Assembly: GCA_019459145.1 (NCBI GenBank)
Contig: JAIBEK010000053.1
Location: forward strand, 124,001 to 188,000
Direction: 5' to 3'
DNA from: Arenimonas sp.
GTDB lineage: Bacteria > Pseudomonadota > Alphaproteobacteria > Rhizobiales > Rhizobiaceae
DNA: 64,000 nt
The notes beneath the pieces were generated by a model, which worked only from the letters and a program-made list of their open reading frames with translations, did no database searches and was not told the origin of the DNA. Shown one piece after another: positions 48,506 to 57,257 of this stretch. Both the position numbers and the translations under genes were made by a program. Within the stretch, counting starts at the first letter, position 1. Every line of letters starts with the position of its first letter.

Positions 48506-48943
48506 ATGAAAGCCGTGGGAAAAGAAGTCACTATCGTCATGGTCGAGGACGACGAGGGTCATGCCCGTCTGATCGAAAAGAATGTGCGGCGCGCAGGCGT
48601 CAGCAACGAAATCATCCCTTTCACCAATGGCACCGAAGCGCTCGACTTCATTCTCGGCAAGGACCGCAGCGGAACGGTCTCGATGGATCGGTATCTGCTG
48701 ATCTTGCTTGATCTCAACTTGCCGGATATGTCTGGCACCGATATTCTCGAAAAAGTCAAATCCAATCCGCATACGCGTCGCCTGCCGGTCGTCATCCTCA
48801 CCACGACCGACGACGAACGCGAAATCCAGCGATGCTACGATCTCGGGGCGAATGTCTACATCACCAAACCTGTCGACTATGACAATTTCGCCAATGCCAT
48901 CCGGCAGCTTGGACTGTTCTTCTCGGTCATGCAGATCCCCTGA
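48506..48943 (+). CDS. Single-domain response regulator (Rcp1-like)
   Basis: A 145-residue receiver without output domain. Acidic pocket at E14, D15 and D16, phosphorylation site D69 (LLDLNLP), T100 and K121 (ITKPVDY). The extended loop between beta3 and alpha3 and the EKNVRRAGVSNEI helix are like Rcp1-type regulators. It lies 3 bp after the CHASE3 kinase and 15 bp before the next regulator-kinase, so it probably carries phosphate between them. Confidence 0.9.
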   Translation: MKAVGKEVTIVMVEDDEGHARLIEKNVRRAGVSNEIIPFTNGTEALDFILGKDRSGTVSMDRYLLILLDLNLPDMSGTDILEKVKSNPHTRRLPVVILTTTDDEREIQRCYDLGANVYITKPVDYDNFANAIRQLGLFFSVMQIP

Positions 48944-48958
48944 CACGGGACTTCCGCG

Positions 48959-50011
48959 ATGAGCATCCGCATCCTCTATCTGGATGATGATGCGGCCATT
49001 GTACGTCTGGTGAGCAAAGCCGTTTCACGGCTCGGCTACACGCTTTCCCATGCCGAAACGCCCGAGGAAGCGCTGCGCCTGCTCGGAACGGAAAGCTTCG
49101 ACGTCATGGTGCTCGACCATTACCTGCAGACCGTCACGGGCCATGAGGTGCTGAAACGCCTGCGCGCCCGCGACATCGCCATTCCGGTCGTCTATGTGAC
49201 CGGCTCCAACGAAGCGCAGATCGCCATAGAGGCGATCAAGGCTGGCGCTTCGGACTATGTCATCAAGACCGTCAGCGACGATTTCATGCCGCTGCTGATC
49301 AGTGCCATCGAGCATTCGGTGGCCAATGCGCAATTGCGCATCGCCAAGGAGCGCGCCGAAGAGGAAATCAGGCTGGCCAAGGAGCGGGCCGAGGCACTTC
49401 TGGCCGAGGTCAACCATCGTGTGGCCAATTCGCTGGCGCTCGTCGCCAGCCTGCTGCGCCTGCAGATCTCCAATTCCAGGAGCGATGAAGTCAAAAGCGA
49501 GCTTGCCGAAACCCAGGCGCGCATCACTGCGATCGCCGGCATGCATCGCAGCCTCTATACTTCCGACGACGTGAGCCGGGTCGAGCTCGACCGCTACCTC
49601 GCAACGCTGACGAGCGAATTGTCGGGCTCCCTGCAGAACCCCGAGAAGCCGCTTCATCTTGTCCTCGACGCTGATCCGATCAGCATCACGGCGGACCGTG
49701 CCGTCTCCGTCGGGATGATCGTCACCGAACTCGTCACCAATGCCTTCAAGTATGCCTATCCCGAACTGGGCGGCGGCGAAGTCCGCGTCCGGCTGAAGCG
49801 TACCGGCGAAAACGAGGCCCTGCTCAGGGTCGAGGACGATGGTGTCGGAATCCAGCCGGGAAGCGCGCCGACCGGTACCGGGCTCGGCAGCCGGATCGTC
49901 AAGTCGATGGCCGCGACGCTCGGACCGGGCCTGTCGCATCTCGAGACGCCGAACGGGACGATTGTCGAGGTGCCGCTGCAGATCCTCATCGCTCCTGCTG
50001 CGCGCCACTGA
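48959..50011 (+). CDS. Receiver-histidine kinase hybrid (REC-HisKA_2)
   Basis: A 350-residue cytosolic protein. The N-terminal receiver (1-120) has D10, D11, phosphorylation site D53 (VLDHYL), T81 and K103. A charged coiled segment (about 127-148) leads to a HisKA_2 domain with H153 in EVNHRVANSLALVASLLRLQ (148-167) and an ATPase domain with N261 (TELVTNAFKY) and DDGVGI. HisKA_2/HWE kinases in alphaproteobacteria often feed the general stress response through PhyR, but no PhyR is seen here. Its receiver input and kinase output make it a relay downstream of the two preceding genes. Confidence 0.9.
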   Translation: MSIRILYLDDDAAIVRLVSKAVSRLGYTLSHAETPEEALRLLGTESFDVMVLDHYLQTVTGHEVLKRLRARDIAIPVVYVTGSNEAQIAIEAIKAGASDYVIKTVSDDFMPLLISAIEHSVANAQLRIAKERAEEEIRLAKERAEALLAEVNHRVANSLALVASLLRLQISNSRSDEVKSELAETQARITAIAGMHRSLYTSDDVSRVELDRYLATLTSELSGSLQNPEKPLHLVLDADPISITADRAVSVGMIVTELVTNAFKYAYPELGGGEVRVRLKRTGENEALLRVEDDGVGIQPGSAPTGTGLGSRIVKSMAATLGPGLSHLETPNGTIVEVPLQILIAPAARH

Positions 50012-50109
50012 CCCCCAAGAGCCCTGCGTCATCGCCGCCTCCTGGCGGCGATTTCCCCGATCGGAAAATTCGGATAGTGTCGCCGCGATTTGAGGAAGGT
50101 TCCACAGTC

Positions 50110-51321
50110 ATGACCTTGGCGGGCAAGCGCATCGTTCTCATCATCTCGGGCGGAATTGCCGCCTATAAGAGCCTGGATCTCATCCGCCGGCTGCGCGAAC
50201 GGCGCGCGACCGTCCGGCCGATCATGACGCGAGGGGCACAGGAATTCGTCACCCCGCTCGCGGTCGGGGCACTGTCGGCGAGCCATGTCTATACCGAGCT
50301 CTTCTCCCGCGAGGACGAGCAGGATGTCGGCCATATCCGCCTTGCGCGCGATTGCAGCCTGATCGTGATCGCGCCCGCCACAGCCGACCTGATGGCGAAG
50401 ATGGCCAACGGCCACGCCGACGACCTCGCTTCCACCGTGCTGCTCGCCACCGACAGGCCGGTGCTGGTCGCGCCGGCGATGAACCCGAAGATGTGGGCGC
50501 ACCCGGCAACCAGGCGCAATGTCGCGACACTCACGGCCGACGGCCTTTCCTTCGTCGGGCCGATGGCCGGCGAGATGGCCGAGAGCGGGGAGAACGGCAT
50601 TGGCCGCATGGCCGAACCGCTCGACATCGTTGCTGCTGCGGAACGTCTGCTCGACGATGCGCCGAAGCCGCTTGCCGGCCGCACCGCCATCGTCACCTCC
50701 GGTCCGACCCATGAGCCGATCGATCCGGTCCGCTACATCGCCAACCGATCCTCCGGCCGCCAGGGCCATGCGATCGCCGCCGCATTGGCAAGGCTCGGAG
50801 CAGACGTGACCCTCGTCTCCGGCCCCGTCACTATCGCGGATCCGAAAGGTGTCGTCACCGTTCATGTCGAGCGTGCCGAAGAAATGCGCGACGCGGTGAT
50901 CGCGCGACTTCCCTCCGACATCGCCGTCATGGTCGCGGCCGTTGCCGATTGGCGGGTCGCTTCATCCGCGGATCAGAAGATCAAGAAAAGACCCGGCGAG
51001 GCTCCTGCCCCTCTGCAACTCACCGAGAACCCGGATATCCTGAAGACCGTCGGCCATCACGAACACCGTCCGACCCTCGTCGTCGGCTTTGCCGCCGAGA
51101 CCGAGAATGTCGAAAGCAACGGCCGCGCCAAGCTGGAGCGCAAGGGCGCCGACCTGATTGTCGCCAATGACGTGTCGCCCGAGACCGGCATCATGGGCGG
51201 CACGCACAATGCCGTGAAGCTGATCACCAGGGCCGGCGTCGAGCAATGGCCCGACCTCTCCAAGGACGAGGTGGCGGACCGCCTGGCACGGCTGATCGCC
51301 GAGCGGCTTGGCGAGGCCTGA
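50110..51321 (+). CDS. coaBC: Bifunctional phosphopantothenoylcysteine decarboxylase / phosphopantothenate-cysteine ligase
   Basis: Makes 4'-phosphopantetheine from phosphopantothenate and cysteine on the way to coenzyme A. The 403-residue product has the N-terminal flavin-dependent CoaC domain (IVLIISGGIAAYKSLDL, about 7-23; PAMNPKMWAHPATRRN) and the C-terminal CoaB ligase domain (TSGPTHEPIDPVRYIANRSSG). GAGGAAGG precedes the start. In many alphaproteobacteria it directly follows ubiB; here a signalling cluster lies between. Confidence 0.95.
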   Translation: MTLAGKRIVLIISGGIAAYKSLDLIRRLRERRATVRPIMTRGAQEFVTPLAVGALSASHVYTELFSREDEQDVGHIRLARDCSLIVIAPATADLMAKMANGHADDLASTVLLATDRPVLVAPAMNPKMWAHPATRRNVATLTADGLSFVGPMAGEMAESGENGIGRMAEPLDIVAAAERLLDDAPKPLAGRTAIVTSGPTHEPIDPVRYIANRSSGRQGHAIAAALARLGADVTLVSGPVTIADPKGVVTVHVERAEEMRDAVIARLPSDIAVMVAAVADWRVASSADQKIKKRPGEAPAPLQLTENPDILKTVGHHEHRPTLVVGFAAETENVESNGRAKLERKGADLIVANDVSPETGIMGGTHNAVKLITRAGVEQWPDLSKDEVADRLARLIAERLGEA

Positions 51322-51326
51322 CCGCC

Positions 51327-51692
51327 ATGAGCCTGTTCGACAAGTCCGACTTTGACGCCTTCGTCACCGCCTTTGCCGGCGTCACGCTGGTCGACCAATG
51401 GGAATCGCATGTGGCCAAGGTGGGCGACAAGGTCTTTGTCCTCCTGCATCGCGGGGATGAAGGCGCCAATATCTGCGTCAAGGTGACGGAAGAGAGCTTC
51501 GAGATCCTGACCTCGCTCGAGGGTATTCGCCAGGCACCCTATTTCGCCAAACGCAAATGGGTATCGATCACCGACAAGGCGTCGCTTTCGGCGGAAGAAC
51601 TGGTGCACTACGTGAAGCGGTCCTACGACCTCGTCGCCGAGGGTCTGACCCGCAAGCTGAGAAGCGAACTCGGGATCGTCCCGCTCGCCTGA
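51327..51692 (+). CDS. MmcQ/YjbR-family protein
   Basis: A 121-residue protein with the MmcQ/YjbR fold (CyaY-like, often described as DNA-binding). Typical features are the VTLVDQWESHVAKVGDKVF segment and the C-terminal LVHYVKRSYDLVAEGL, where the Lys-Arg-Ser-Tyr motif is conserved. It starts 5 bp after coaBC and so is probably translated from the same message. Function unknown. Confidence 0.82.
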   Translation: MSLFDKSDFDAFVTAFAGVTLVDQWESHVAKVGDKVFVLLHRGDEGANICVKVTEESFEILTSLEGIRQAPYFAKRKWVSITDKASLSAEELVHYVKRSYDLVAEGLTRKLRSELGIVPLA

Positions 51693-51704
51693 AACGCTCG
51701 ATCG

Positions 51705-52532
51705 TCAGAGCGCCATGGCCGGTTCGCGTATGCGCTCGATCCTGGTCTCCGGCTCCCAGGCCGGCTCGAACTTCGCCGCATCGAGACCGTTGGCGTCGAG
51801 GATGACCGCACTGCCGGCCGGGATCTCGACCCAGGTGTCGGTCTCGTCGTTGAGCGGCTCGGACACGAGGCAGTATCCGCCTTTGCCCCCCATGGGTGCA
51901 GCAAACAGCGTCGGGGCATGGGCATCCGTCGCATAGCGCACGGCATAGAGCGTGCGGCCGTCGGAGAAGGCGGCCGTGAAACGAACGCGGGCCGCGCCCG
52001 TCAGGTGGCGGCTGATCTGCTCGACGAAACCGACGGCCTCCGCCATCGCGGCGATCGGCCGGTCGCGCAGGCCGAACTGCAGGGCGAGAAGAAAGAGCAG
52101 TTCGGAATCGGTCGAGCCGGTGCGGGCGTTGAAATGCTCGTCGTCGAGCATGGATTCCATCGGCCGGCGCAACCGCTCGAAGTGGTCGATCTGGCCGTTG
52201 TGCATGAACGACCAGGCACCGTTGACGAAGGGGTGACAGTTGTCACGGCGGGTGGAGCCGTGGGTCGCGGCACGGACATGGGCGAGGAACAGCGGCGAGC
52301 GGATCTGGCGGGCAAGGCTCTTCAGGTTGCAGTCGGACCAGGCCGGCAGAACGTCGCGAAAGCGGCCTGGCTCCGGCCGGTCGCCGTACCAGGCAATGCC
52401 GAAGCCATCGGCATTGGTGGCGGTCTTGGCCTTGGTGGCGCAGTGGGACTGCTCGATCAGGGAATGGGCGGGCGAGGTGACGAGTTCCTCGAGATAGATC
52501 GGTTCACCGCGATAGGCTGCCCAACGACACAT
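51705..52532 (-). CDS. Class II glutamine amidotransferase
   Basis: A 275-residue Ntn-type amidotransferase of the YafJ/EgtC-like group. Catalytic Cys is residue 2 (MCRWAAY), exposed after Met removal. Later motifs are FLAHVRAATHGS (about 83-94) and FMHNGQIDHF, which bind glutamine. No synthetase domain is attached, so the ammonia acceptor is unknown. In EgtC-type proteins the target is a gamma-glutamyl bond; no ergothioneine genes are nearby. Divergent from the pirin gene. Confidence 0.88.
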   Translation of the reverse strand: MCRWAAYRGEPIYLEELVTSPAHSLIEQSHCATKAKTATNADGFGIAWYGDRPEPGRFRDVLPAWSDCNLKSLARQIRSPLFLAHVRAATHGSTRRDNCHPFVNGAWSFMHNGQIDHFERLRRPMESMLDDEHFNARTGSTDSELLFLLALQFGLRDRPIAAMAEAVGFVEQISRHLTGAARVRFTAAFSDGRTLYAVRYATDAHAPTLFAAPMGGKGGYCLVSEPLNDETDTWVEIPAGSAVILDANGLDAAKFEPAWEPETRIERIREPAMAL

Positions 52533-52806
52533 GTTTTTTCAAATTCTCCGATGGCCTGCCCGCATCCGTCCGGCCCGCAATTGAGCCATTCCGGTGGTTC
52601 GCTCGAAGCCAGTCTTCGCTCGAATGGCTAACGAAACCTAAACAATCACTGCATTGATGACAGAATTTTGACGATCCCCGCAATCACTTTTTGCGGTGCC
52701 GCATTGCCTTTTGTGAACACTGCGTTCCCGCCCGGCCTCCTGCGGGCGGGGCCGTGATCGATTATATTGGCTCCAAGTTGAAACAGGTTCGAAAGGAGCA
52801 AGACCG
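52533..52806. other. Divergent region between the amidotransferase and pirin genes
   Basis: No coding frame supported. It contains a 10-bp direct repeat TTCGCTCGAA at 52598-52607 and 52615-52624 (17-bp period), a hairpin CCGCAA-(7)-TTGCGG at 52678-52696, and CCCGCCC-(10)-GGGCGGG near 52729-52752, ahead of pirin. No clear -35/-10 pair could be assigned. Confidence 0.45.
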
Positions 52807-53718
52807 ATGTCCATACGCCCCGTCAAGCATGAGAGCCGCGCCACGCCCGCCATGGAAGGCGCCGGCGTCAAACTGCACCGCGTGTTCGGGTTCGGCGATC
52901 CGTCGATGACCGACCCCTTCCTGATGATGGACGATTTCCGCAACGACAACCCGTCCGACTATATCCGCGGCTTTCCCTGGCATCCGCATCGTGGCATCGA
53001 GACCATCACCTATGTGCTGGCCGGCACCGTCGAGCATGGCGACAGCCTGGGCAATCGCGGCCTGCTCGGCGCCGGCGACGTACAGTGGATGACGGCCGGC
53101 AGCGGCATCATGCACCAGGAAATGCCGAAGGGCGATTTTTCCGGCAAGATGCACGGCTTCCAGCTGTGGGCCAACCTGCCCTCGTCGCTGAAGATGACCG
53201 CGCCGCGCTATCAGGACGTCAAGGGCACCGACATTCCGGTGGTCGTGGATGACGACGGCACCGTCGTGCGCGTCATTACCGGCGATTTCTGGGGCAAGTC
53301 GGGTCCGGTCGATGGCATCGCCGCCGAGCCGGTCTATCTCGACATCTCGGTTCAGCCGGGCAAGCGCAAGAGCTTTCCGGTCGACACCTATCGTTCGGCC
53401 TTCGCCTATATCTTCGCCGGCTCCGGCTCCTTCCGCGACGCCTCCAAGCCCTTCGGCGTCAAGGTGGAAAAGGAATTCATGGGCGAGGAGCTGAACATCC
53501 GCGATCTGTCGGGCAACCGGACGCTGGTGGTGTTCGACACCGGCGACGAGGTGACGGTGCAGGCCGGCGACGAGGGCATCCGCTTCCTGCTGGTCACCGG
53601 CAAGCCGATCCAGGAGCCGGTCGCCTGGCATGGACCGATCGTGATGAACACCCGCGAGGAACTGATGCAGGCGATGCGCGAACTGCAGAACGGCACCTTC
53701 ATCAAGGCCGATCACTAG
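52807..53718 (+). CDS. Pirin-family protein
   Basis: A 303-residue bicupin. The N-terminal pirin domain has the metal ligands in GFPWHPHRGIETITYVLAG (H59 and H61 of PHPHRG type) and EHGDSLGN with a second His-Glu pair near EMPKGDFSG; the C-terminal cupin (about 180-290) is typical. Some pirins oxidise quercetin, others regulate; the substrate here is unknown. AAAGGAG lies before the start and a strong terminator follows, so it is a single-gene unit. Confidence 0.9.
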   Translation: MSIRPVKHESRATPAMEGAGVKLHRVFGFGDPSMTDPFLMMDDFRNDNPSDYIRGFPWHPHRGIETITYVLAGTVEHGDSLGNRGLLGAGDVQWMTAGSGIMHQEMPKGDFSGKMHGFQLWANLPSSLKMTAPRYQDVKGTDIPVVVDDDGTVVRVITGDFWGKSGPVDGIAAEPVYLDISVQPGKRKSFPVDTYRSAFAYIFAGSGSFRDASKPFGVKVEKEFMGEELNIRDLSGNRTLVVFDTGDEVTVQAGDEGIRFLLVTGKPIQEPVAWHGPIVMNTREELMQAMRELQNGTFIKADH

Positions 53719-53747
53719 CCGTTGCGATCAAAAACCAGACACCTGAG

Positions 53748-53773
53748 ACGCCGGGCCTTGCGCCCGGCGTTTT
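53748..53773 (+). terminator. Intrinsic terminator after the pirin gene
   Basis: ACGCCGGGC / GCCCGGCGT perfect 9-bp stem with a 5-nt loop, followed by TTTT, about 30 bp after the stop codon. Confidence 0.9.
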
Positions 53774-53857
53774 CGTTTCGGTCCGGTTCCCGTCAAAGAT
53801 GCCTTTCCATCCCATCGCCTTGCGATAGAGTGCCGCGGGAACAATAGAGGCTTATTC

Positions 53858-54475
53858 ATGTACGTACTTTATGGATCAAACGGGTCGGGCAGCGCATCGG
53901 TCGAAGCGGCCCTGGCCTTGTCCGGCGCCGAATATGAAATCGTTCAGACCCCCACCGCCGAAGGCATGCACCTCACCGAGGATTTCAAGGCCATCAACCC
54001 GCGACAGCAGGTGCCGGCGCTGCGGCTGCCGGACGCATCCGTCATGACGGAAGGCTCGGCCATGATGTTGCACCTCGCCGACGCCTTTCCGGCCGCACAG
54101 CTTGCACCGCCGCCCGGAACGCCGGCGCGCGCCCAGCATGACCGCTGGCTGGTCTTCATGGTGGTCAACATCTACGAGGGCGAACTGCGCAAGGGCTATT
54201 CGGATCGCTATACGGACGATGCGGACGGCGCCGTGGGCGTCAAGACGAGCGCCGATGCTTATGTGAAACGGCATCACACAATCCTTGAAGAGACGATCGT
54301 CGGCCCCTTCCTCTTCGGGCCGGAAATGACCATGGCGGACATCTATCTGTGGATGCTGGCCGGCTGGATGGATCAGGATTGGCTGGCGGCCCATTGCCCG
54401 AAAATCACGACGCTGGCTGCCACGATCGGACAGAACCCGCTCGTCGCCCCGATTCATGCGGTCCATTTCGGCTAA
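53858..54475 (+). CDS. Glutathione S-transferase family protein
   Basis: A 205-residue GST. The thioredoxin-fold half begins MYVLYGSNGSGSASVEAAL, with a Ser-rich active-site loop (SNGSGS) in place of Tyr, and has the cis-Pro motif NPRQQVPALRL and the glutathione-binding TEGSAMMLHLAD. The helical half contains FGPEMTMADIYLW, the N-capping box. Substrate unknown. Followed 51 bp later by the CxxC membrane protein. Confidence 0.88.
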   Translation: MYVLYGSNGSGSASVEAALALSGAEYEIVQTPTAEGMHLTEDFKAINPRQQVPALRLPDASVMTEGSAMMLHLADAFPAAQLAPPPGTPARAQHDRWLVFMVVNIYEGELRKGYSDRYTDDADGAVGVKTSADAYVKRHHTILEETIVGPFLFGPEMTMADIYLWMLAGWMDQDWLAAHCPKITTLAATIGQNPLVAPIHAVHFG

Positions 54476-54526
54476 GCCGAAATCCGCCAAGGCCTATCGC
54501 CGCGCATCGCGACAAGGAAAAGCAAT

Positions 54527-55135
54527 ATGGAAAAGACCGTTCTCGAGGACATTCAGGAGCGGCTCGCAGCAGCTCGTCGAGAACTCGAGGAAGAACTCGA
54601 CCGCCGCATCGCGGCTCAGCGCGAGCGCTTCCGCTACCAGCTGCAACAGGGCAAGGTCCGCTTCGAGAAGGACATGCGCGCGTGGCAGCGCCAGTATCGC
54701 ACCGGCCTTCTGCGTTATGTCACGCGCGGCAACCTTGCGTATCTTCTGACGGCGCCGCTGATCTACGGCCTCGTCATCCCGCTGGCGCTGCTCGACCTTT
54801 CGGTGACGATCTACCAGCAAATCTGTTTTCGGGTCTATGGCATCGACCTGGTGAAACGAGGCGATCACATTGTCGTCGACCGTCATCACCTCGCCTATCT
54901 CAACGGCCTCGAAAAACTCAACTGCATCTATTGCGGCTACGGAAACGGGGTGATCGCCTATGCCCGCGAGATCGCCGGGCGGACCGAGCGCTTCTGGTGC
55001 CCGATCAAGCATGCAATCCGGACGGCGGATCCGCATCCTCACTTCGAGGAATTTCTCGAATATGGCGATGCGGAAGCCTATCGTGCCTGGGTGGAGAGCT
55101 ATCGCCGGACCAAGAAGTGGCCCAAGGAGGAATAG
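54527..55135 (+). CDS. Unrecognised membrane protein with coiled coil and CxxC...C cysteines
   Basis: I cannot name this 202-residue protein. It begins with a highly charged coiled coil (about 5-60), has two adjacent hydrophobic stretches (about 70-105, AYLLTAPLIYGLVIPLALLDL), and ends in a soluble part with cysteines C133, C136 and C158 in LNCIYCGYGNG and RTERFWCPIKHA, spaced to suggest a metal or Fe-S site with C100 or a His as fourth ligand. I think this motif pattern is conserved in many proteobacteria but have no name for it. AAGGA lies before the start. The flavin reductase gene starts 2 bp after the stop, so the pair is translationally coupled. Confidence 0.75.
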   Translation: MEKTVLEDIQERLAAARRELEEELDRRIAAQRERFRYQLQQGKVRFEKDMRAWQRQYRTGLLRYVTRGNLAYLLTAPLIYGLVIPLALLDLSVTIYQQICFRVYGIDLVKRGDHIVVDRHHLAYLNGLEKLNCIYCGYGNGVIAYAREIAGRTERFWCPIKHAIRTADPHPHFEEFLEYGDAEAYRAWVESYRRTKKWPKEE

Positions 55136-55137
55136 GC

Positions 55138-55668
55138 GTGAAACCCTTCCCGCTCGACAAGGTCTACCAGCTGATCGAGCCCGGACCGGTAGTGCTGCTC
55201 GCCACCGCCTTCGACGGCAAGCCGAACGTCATGACCATGTCCTGGCACATGATGATGGAATTCGTGCCCCCGCGGATCGGCTGCATCGTCAGCTCCGCCG
55301 ACCACAGCTTCACCGCGCTCGCCAAGACCGGCGAATGCGTGATCGCCATTCCCTCGGCTGATATGGCCGAAAAGGTCGTGGCGATCGGCAATTGCTCCGG
55401 CCGCGACACCGACAAGTTCGCCGAGTTCGGCCTGACCGCGGTGCCCGCCGAAGAAGTCTCGGCGCCGCTGATCGGCGAATGCTTCGCCAATCTCGAATGC
55501 AAGATCATGGACCGGGACTTCGTCGAGCGCCACAATCTATTCGTGCTCGACGTGGTGAAGGCCTGGCACGATACGCGCCGGCCCGCGCCGAAGACCCTGC
55601 ATCACAAGGGCTACGGCACATTCGCGATCGACGGCGAGGAGATCACCCTCGCATCGAAGATGCCGTAA
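55138..55668 (+). CDS. Flavin reductase-like domain protein
   Basis: A 176-residue FMN-binding split-barrel protein of the flavin reductase group. The flavin loops are VVLLATAFDGKPNVMTMSWHM (about 16-36) and the motif ECVIAIPS. Probable activity is reduction of flavin with NAD(P)H or a related redox role. It starts at a GTG codon; its ribosome site (AAGGAGG) lies inside the last codons of the CxxC membrane protein gene, 2 bp before which that gene stops. It converges with the SDR gene with a 9-bp gap. Confidence 0.88.
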   Translation: MKPFPLDKVYQLIEPGPVVLLATAFDGKPNVMTMSWHMMMEFVPPRIGCIVSSADHSFTALAKTGECVIAIPSADMAEKVVAIGNCSGRDTDKFAEFGLTAVPAEEVSAPLIGECFANLECKIMDRDFVERHNLFVLDVVKAWHDTRRPAPKTLHHKGYGTFAIDGEEITLASKMP

Positions 55669-55677
55669 CCCACCGGT

Positions 55678-56442
55678 TCAATTGAACACCAGCCCGCCAT
55701 CGACGATCAGGTTCTGGCCGGTGACGGCACGAGACCAGGGGCTGGCGAAGAAAAGCACGGCATCGGCCATCTCGTCTGGCGTCGTCACGCGCCGCAGCGG
55801 CGTCGAACCGGCGATCAGGTCGAACACCGCCTCCGGCGTCGCGCTGCTCGCATCCGTGGTGCGCAGGAGCCCACCCGACACCATGTTGACGGTGATCCCC
55901 GCCGGACCAAGCTCCGCCGCGGCCGTGCGCGTCAGGGACAGGAGCGCGGCCTTGGCCGCCGTATAGTCGTGGTAGGGCACGACCGGGTTCTGGAAGAGAT
56001 TGGTGCCGATCAGCACGATGCGGCCGAAACCGCGCTCGCGCATGGACGGTGCCGCCGTGCGGATGAGGTTCAAGGCACCCTTTACGCCCGTCTCCATATG
56101 GGCGGCGATCTCGTCCCAGGTCAGCGCATCGAGTTTGGCGCGCGCGTCGCCGTTGAAGGAGAAATCCGCGAGCGCGTTGTGGATGATGGTGGTCGGGGCA
56201 TCGAGGCGCTCCGTCACCTCTGCCACCATCCGCGCGACCGCTTCGCCGTCGCGGACATCGGCGCCGAAGGCCGAGGCCTTGTCGCCGAGACGCGCCGCCA
56301 GATCATCGGCCGCCTTGCCGCTGTTGCGATAGTTGACCGCAACGCTCGCCCCTTCGCGGGCAAAGGCGGTGGCGATCGCGGCACCGAGGCCGCGGCCGGC
56401 GCCAGTGACGATAACCGTCTGCTCGTTGATGGGCAGGCTCAT
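55678..56442 (-). CDS. SDR-family oxidoreductase (3-oxoacyl-ACP reductase-like)
   Basis: A 254-residue short-chain dehydrogenase. The cofactor motif TGxxxGxG is VTGAGRGLGAA (about 11-21), and the YxxxK site is YTAAK. At the position 13 residues before the catalytic Tyr, where most SDRs have Ser, the sequence reads GTNLFQNP, so Thr or Asn replaces it. It is the last gene of the thiMED riboswitch operon and its start overlaps the thiD stop by 4 bp, which points to a thiamine-related or salvage role; substrate unknown. Confidence 0.87.
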   Translation of the reverse strand: MSLPINEQTVIVTGAGRGLGAAIATAFAREGASVAVNYRNSGKAADDLAARLGDKASAFGADVRDGEAVARMVAEVTERLDAPTTIIHNALADFSFNGDARAKLDALTWDEIAAHMETGVKGALNLIRTAAPSMRERGFGRIVLIGTNLFQNPVVPYHDYTAAKAALLSLTRTAAAELGPAGITVNMVSGGLLRTTDASSATPEAVFDLIAGSTPLRRVTTPDEMADAVLFFASPWSRAVTGQNLIVDGGLVFN

Positions 56443-57257
56443 GATTTGTTTCCTTCCGTGTTCCAGAGCGCATGAAAATGATGGATGGGGCCGTGGCCGG
56501 AGCCGACGGAAAGGACTTGCGCCGCGGCAACCGCGCCGGCGAGCCAAGCCTTGGCGGCAGCAACCGCCTCGGCAGGCGCCGAGCCCTTGGCAAGCTCGGC
56601 GGCGATGGCGCTCGATAGCGAGCAGCCCGTGCCATGGGTGTTCTTCGTCGGCACACGTGGCGCCTCGAACCAGCGCGTGCCGGCATCGGAAACCAGCACG
56701 TCGGGGCTCTCCGTCCCGCCGAGATGGCCGCCCTTGACCAGCACAGCTGAGGGACCCAGCGCGCGCAGCCTCATCGCCTGCGCTTCCATGCCATCCCGGT
56801 CCGTCGCCTCTGGCTCGCCGAGGAGTGCGGCTGCTTCCGGCAGGTTGGGCGTGATCAGCGTAGCGAGCGGCAGAAGGCGGGTCGTCAGCACTGCCACCGC
56901 CCGCGGATCGAGCAGCGAGGCGCCACCCTTGGCGACCATGACCGGATCGAGCACCACCGGAATGCCGCGATGCGGCTCCAGTGCCCCCGCGACGGCTTCG
57001 GCGATCGCGGCATTGGCGATCATGCCGATCTTCACCGCATCGACGCGGACATCGGCAAATATCATGCGGATCTGTTCGGCGACGAAATCCGGCGGCACGG
57101 CATGGACGGCCGAGACGCCTTGCGTGTTCTGGGCGGTCAGCGCGGTGAGCGCCGCCATGCCATAGACGCCACGCGCGGAGAAAGCCTTGAGGTCGGCCTG
57201 GATGCCGGCGCCGCCCGAGGGGTCGGAGCCGGCGATGGACAAGACGTTGCGGATCAT
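56439..57257 (-). CDS. thiD: Hydroxymethylpyrimidine/phosphomethylpyrimidine kinase
   Basis: Phosphorylates HMP and HMP-P for thiamine synthesis or salvage. The 272-residue ribokinase-fold protein begins MIRNVLSIAGSDPSGGAGIQADLKAFS, the substrate motif, and has the C-terminal GTGCSLSSAIAAELAKG anion-hole and base Asp-equivalent stretch (GTGC). Overlaps thiE upstream and the SDR downstream by 4 bp each. Confidence 0.95.
   Translation of the reverse strand: MIRNVLSIAGSDPSGGAGIQADLKAFSARGVYGMAALTALTAQNTQGVSAVHAVPPDFVAEQIRMIFADVRVDAVKIGMIANAAIAEAVAGALEPHRGIPVVLDPVMVAKGGASLLDPRAVAVLTTRLLPLATLITPNLPEAAALLGEPEATDRDGMEAQAMRLRALGPSAVLVKGGHLGGTESPDVLVSDAGTRWFEAPRVPTKNTHGTGCSLSSAIAAELAKGSAPAEAVAAAKAWLAGAVAAAQVLSVGSGHGPIHHFHALWNTEGNKS

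Noticed and set aside
54349-55137. Open frame leading into the flavin reductase through the GST and CxxC genes
   Set aside because: The two other frames encode sensible proteins there; the reductase has a GTG start with a good ribosome site at 55138.
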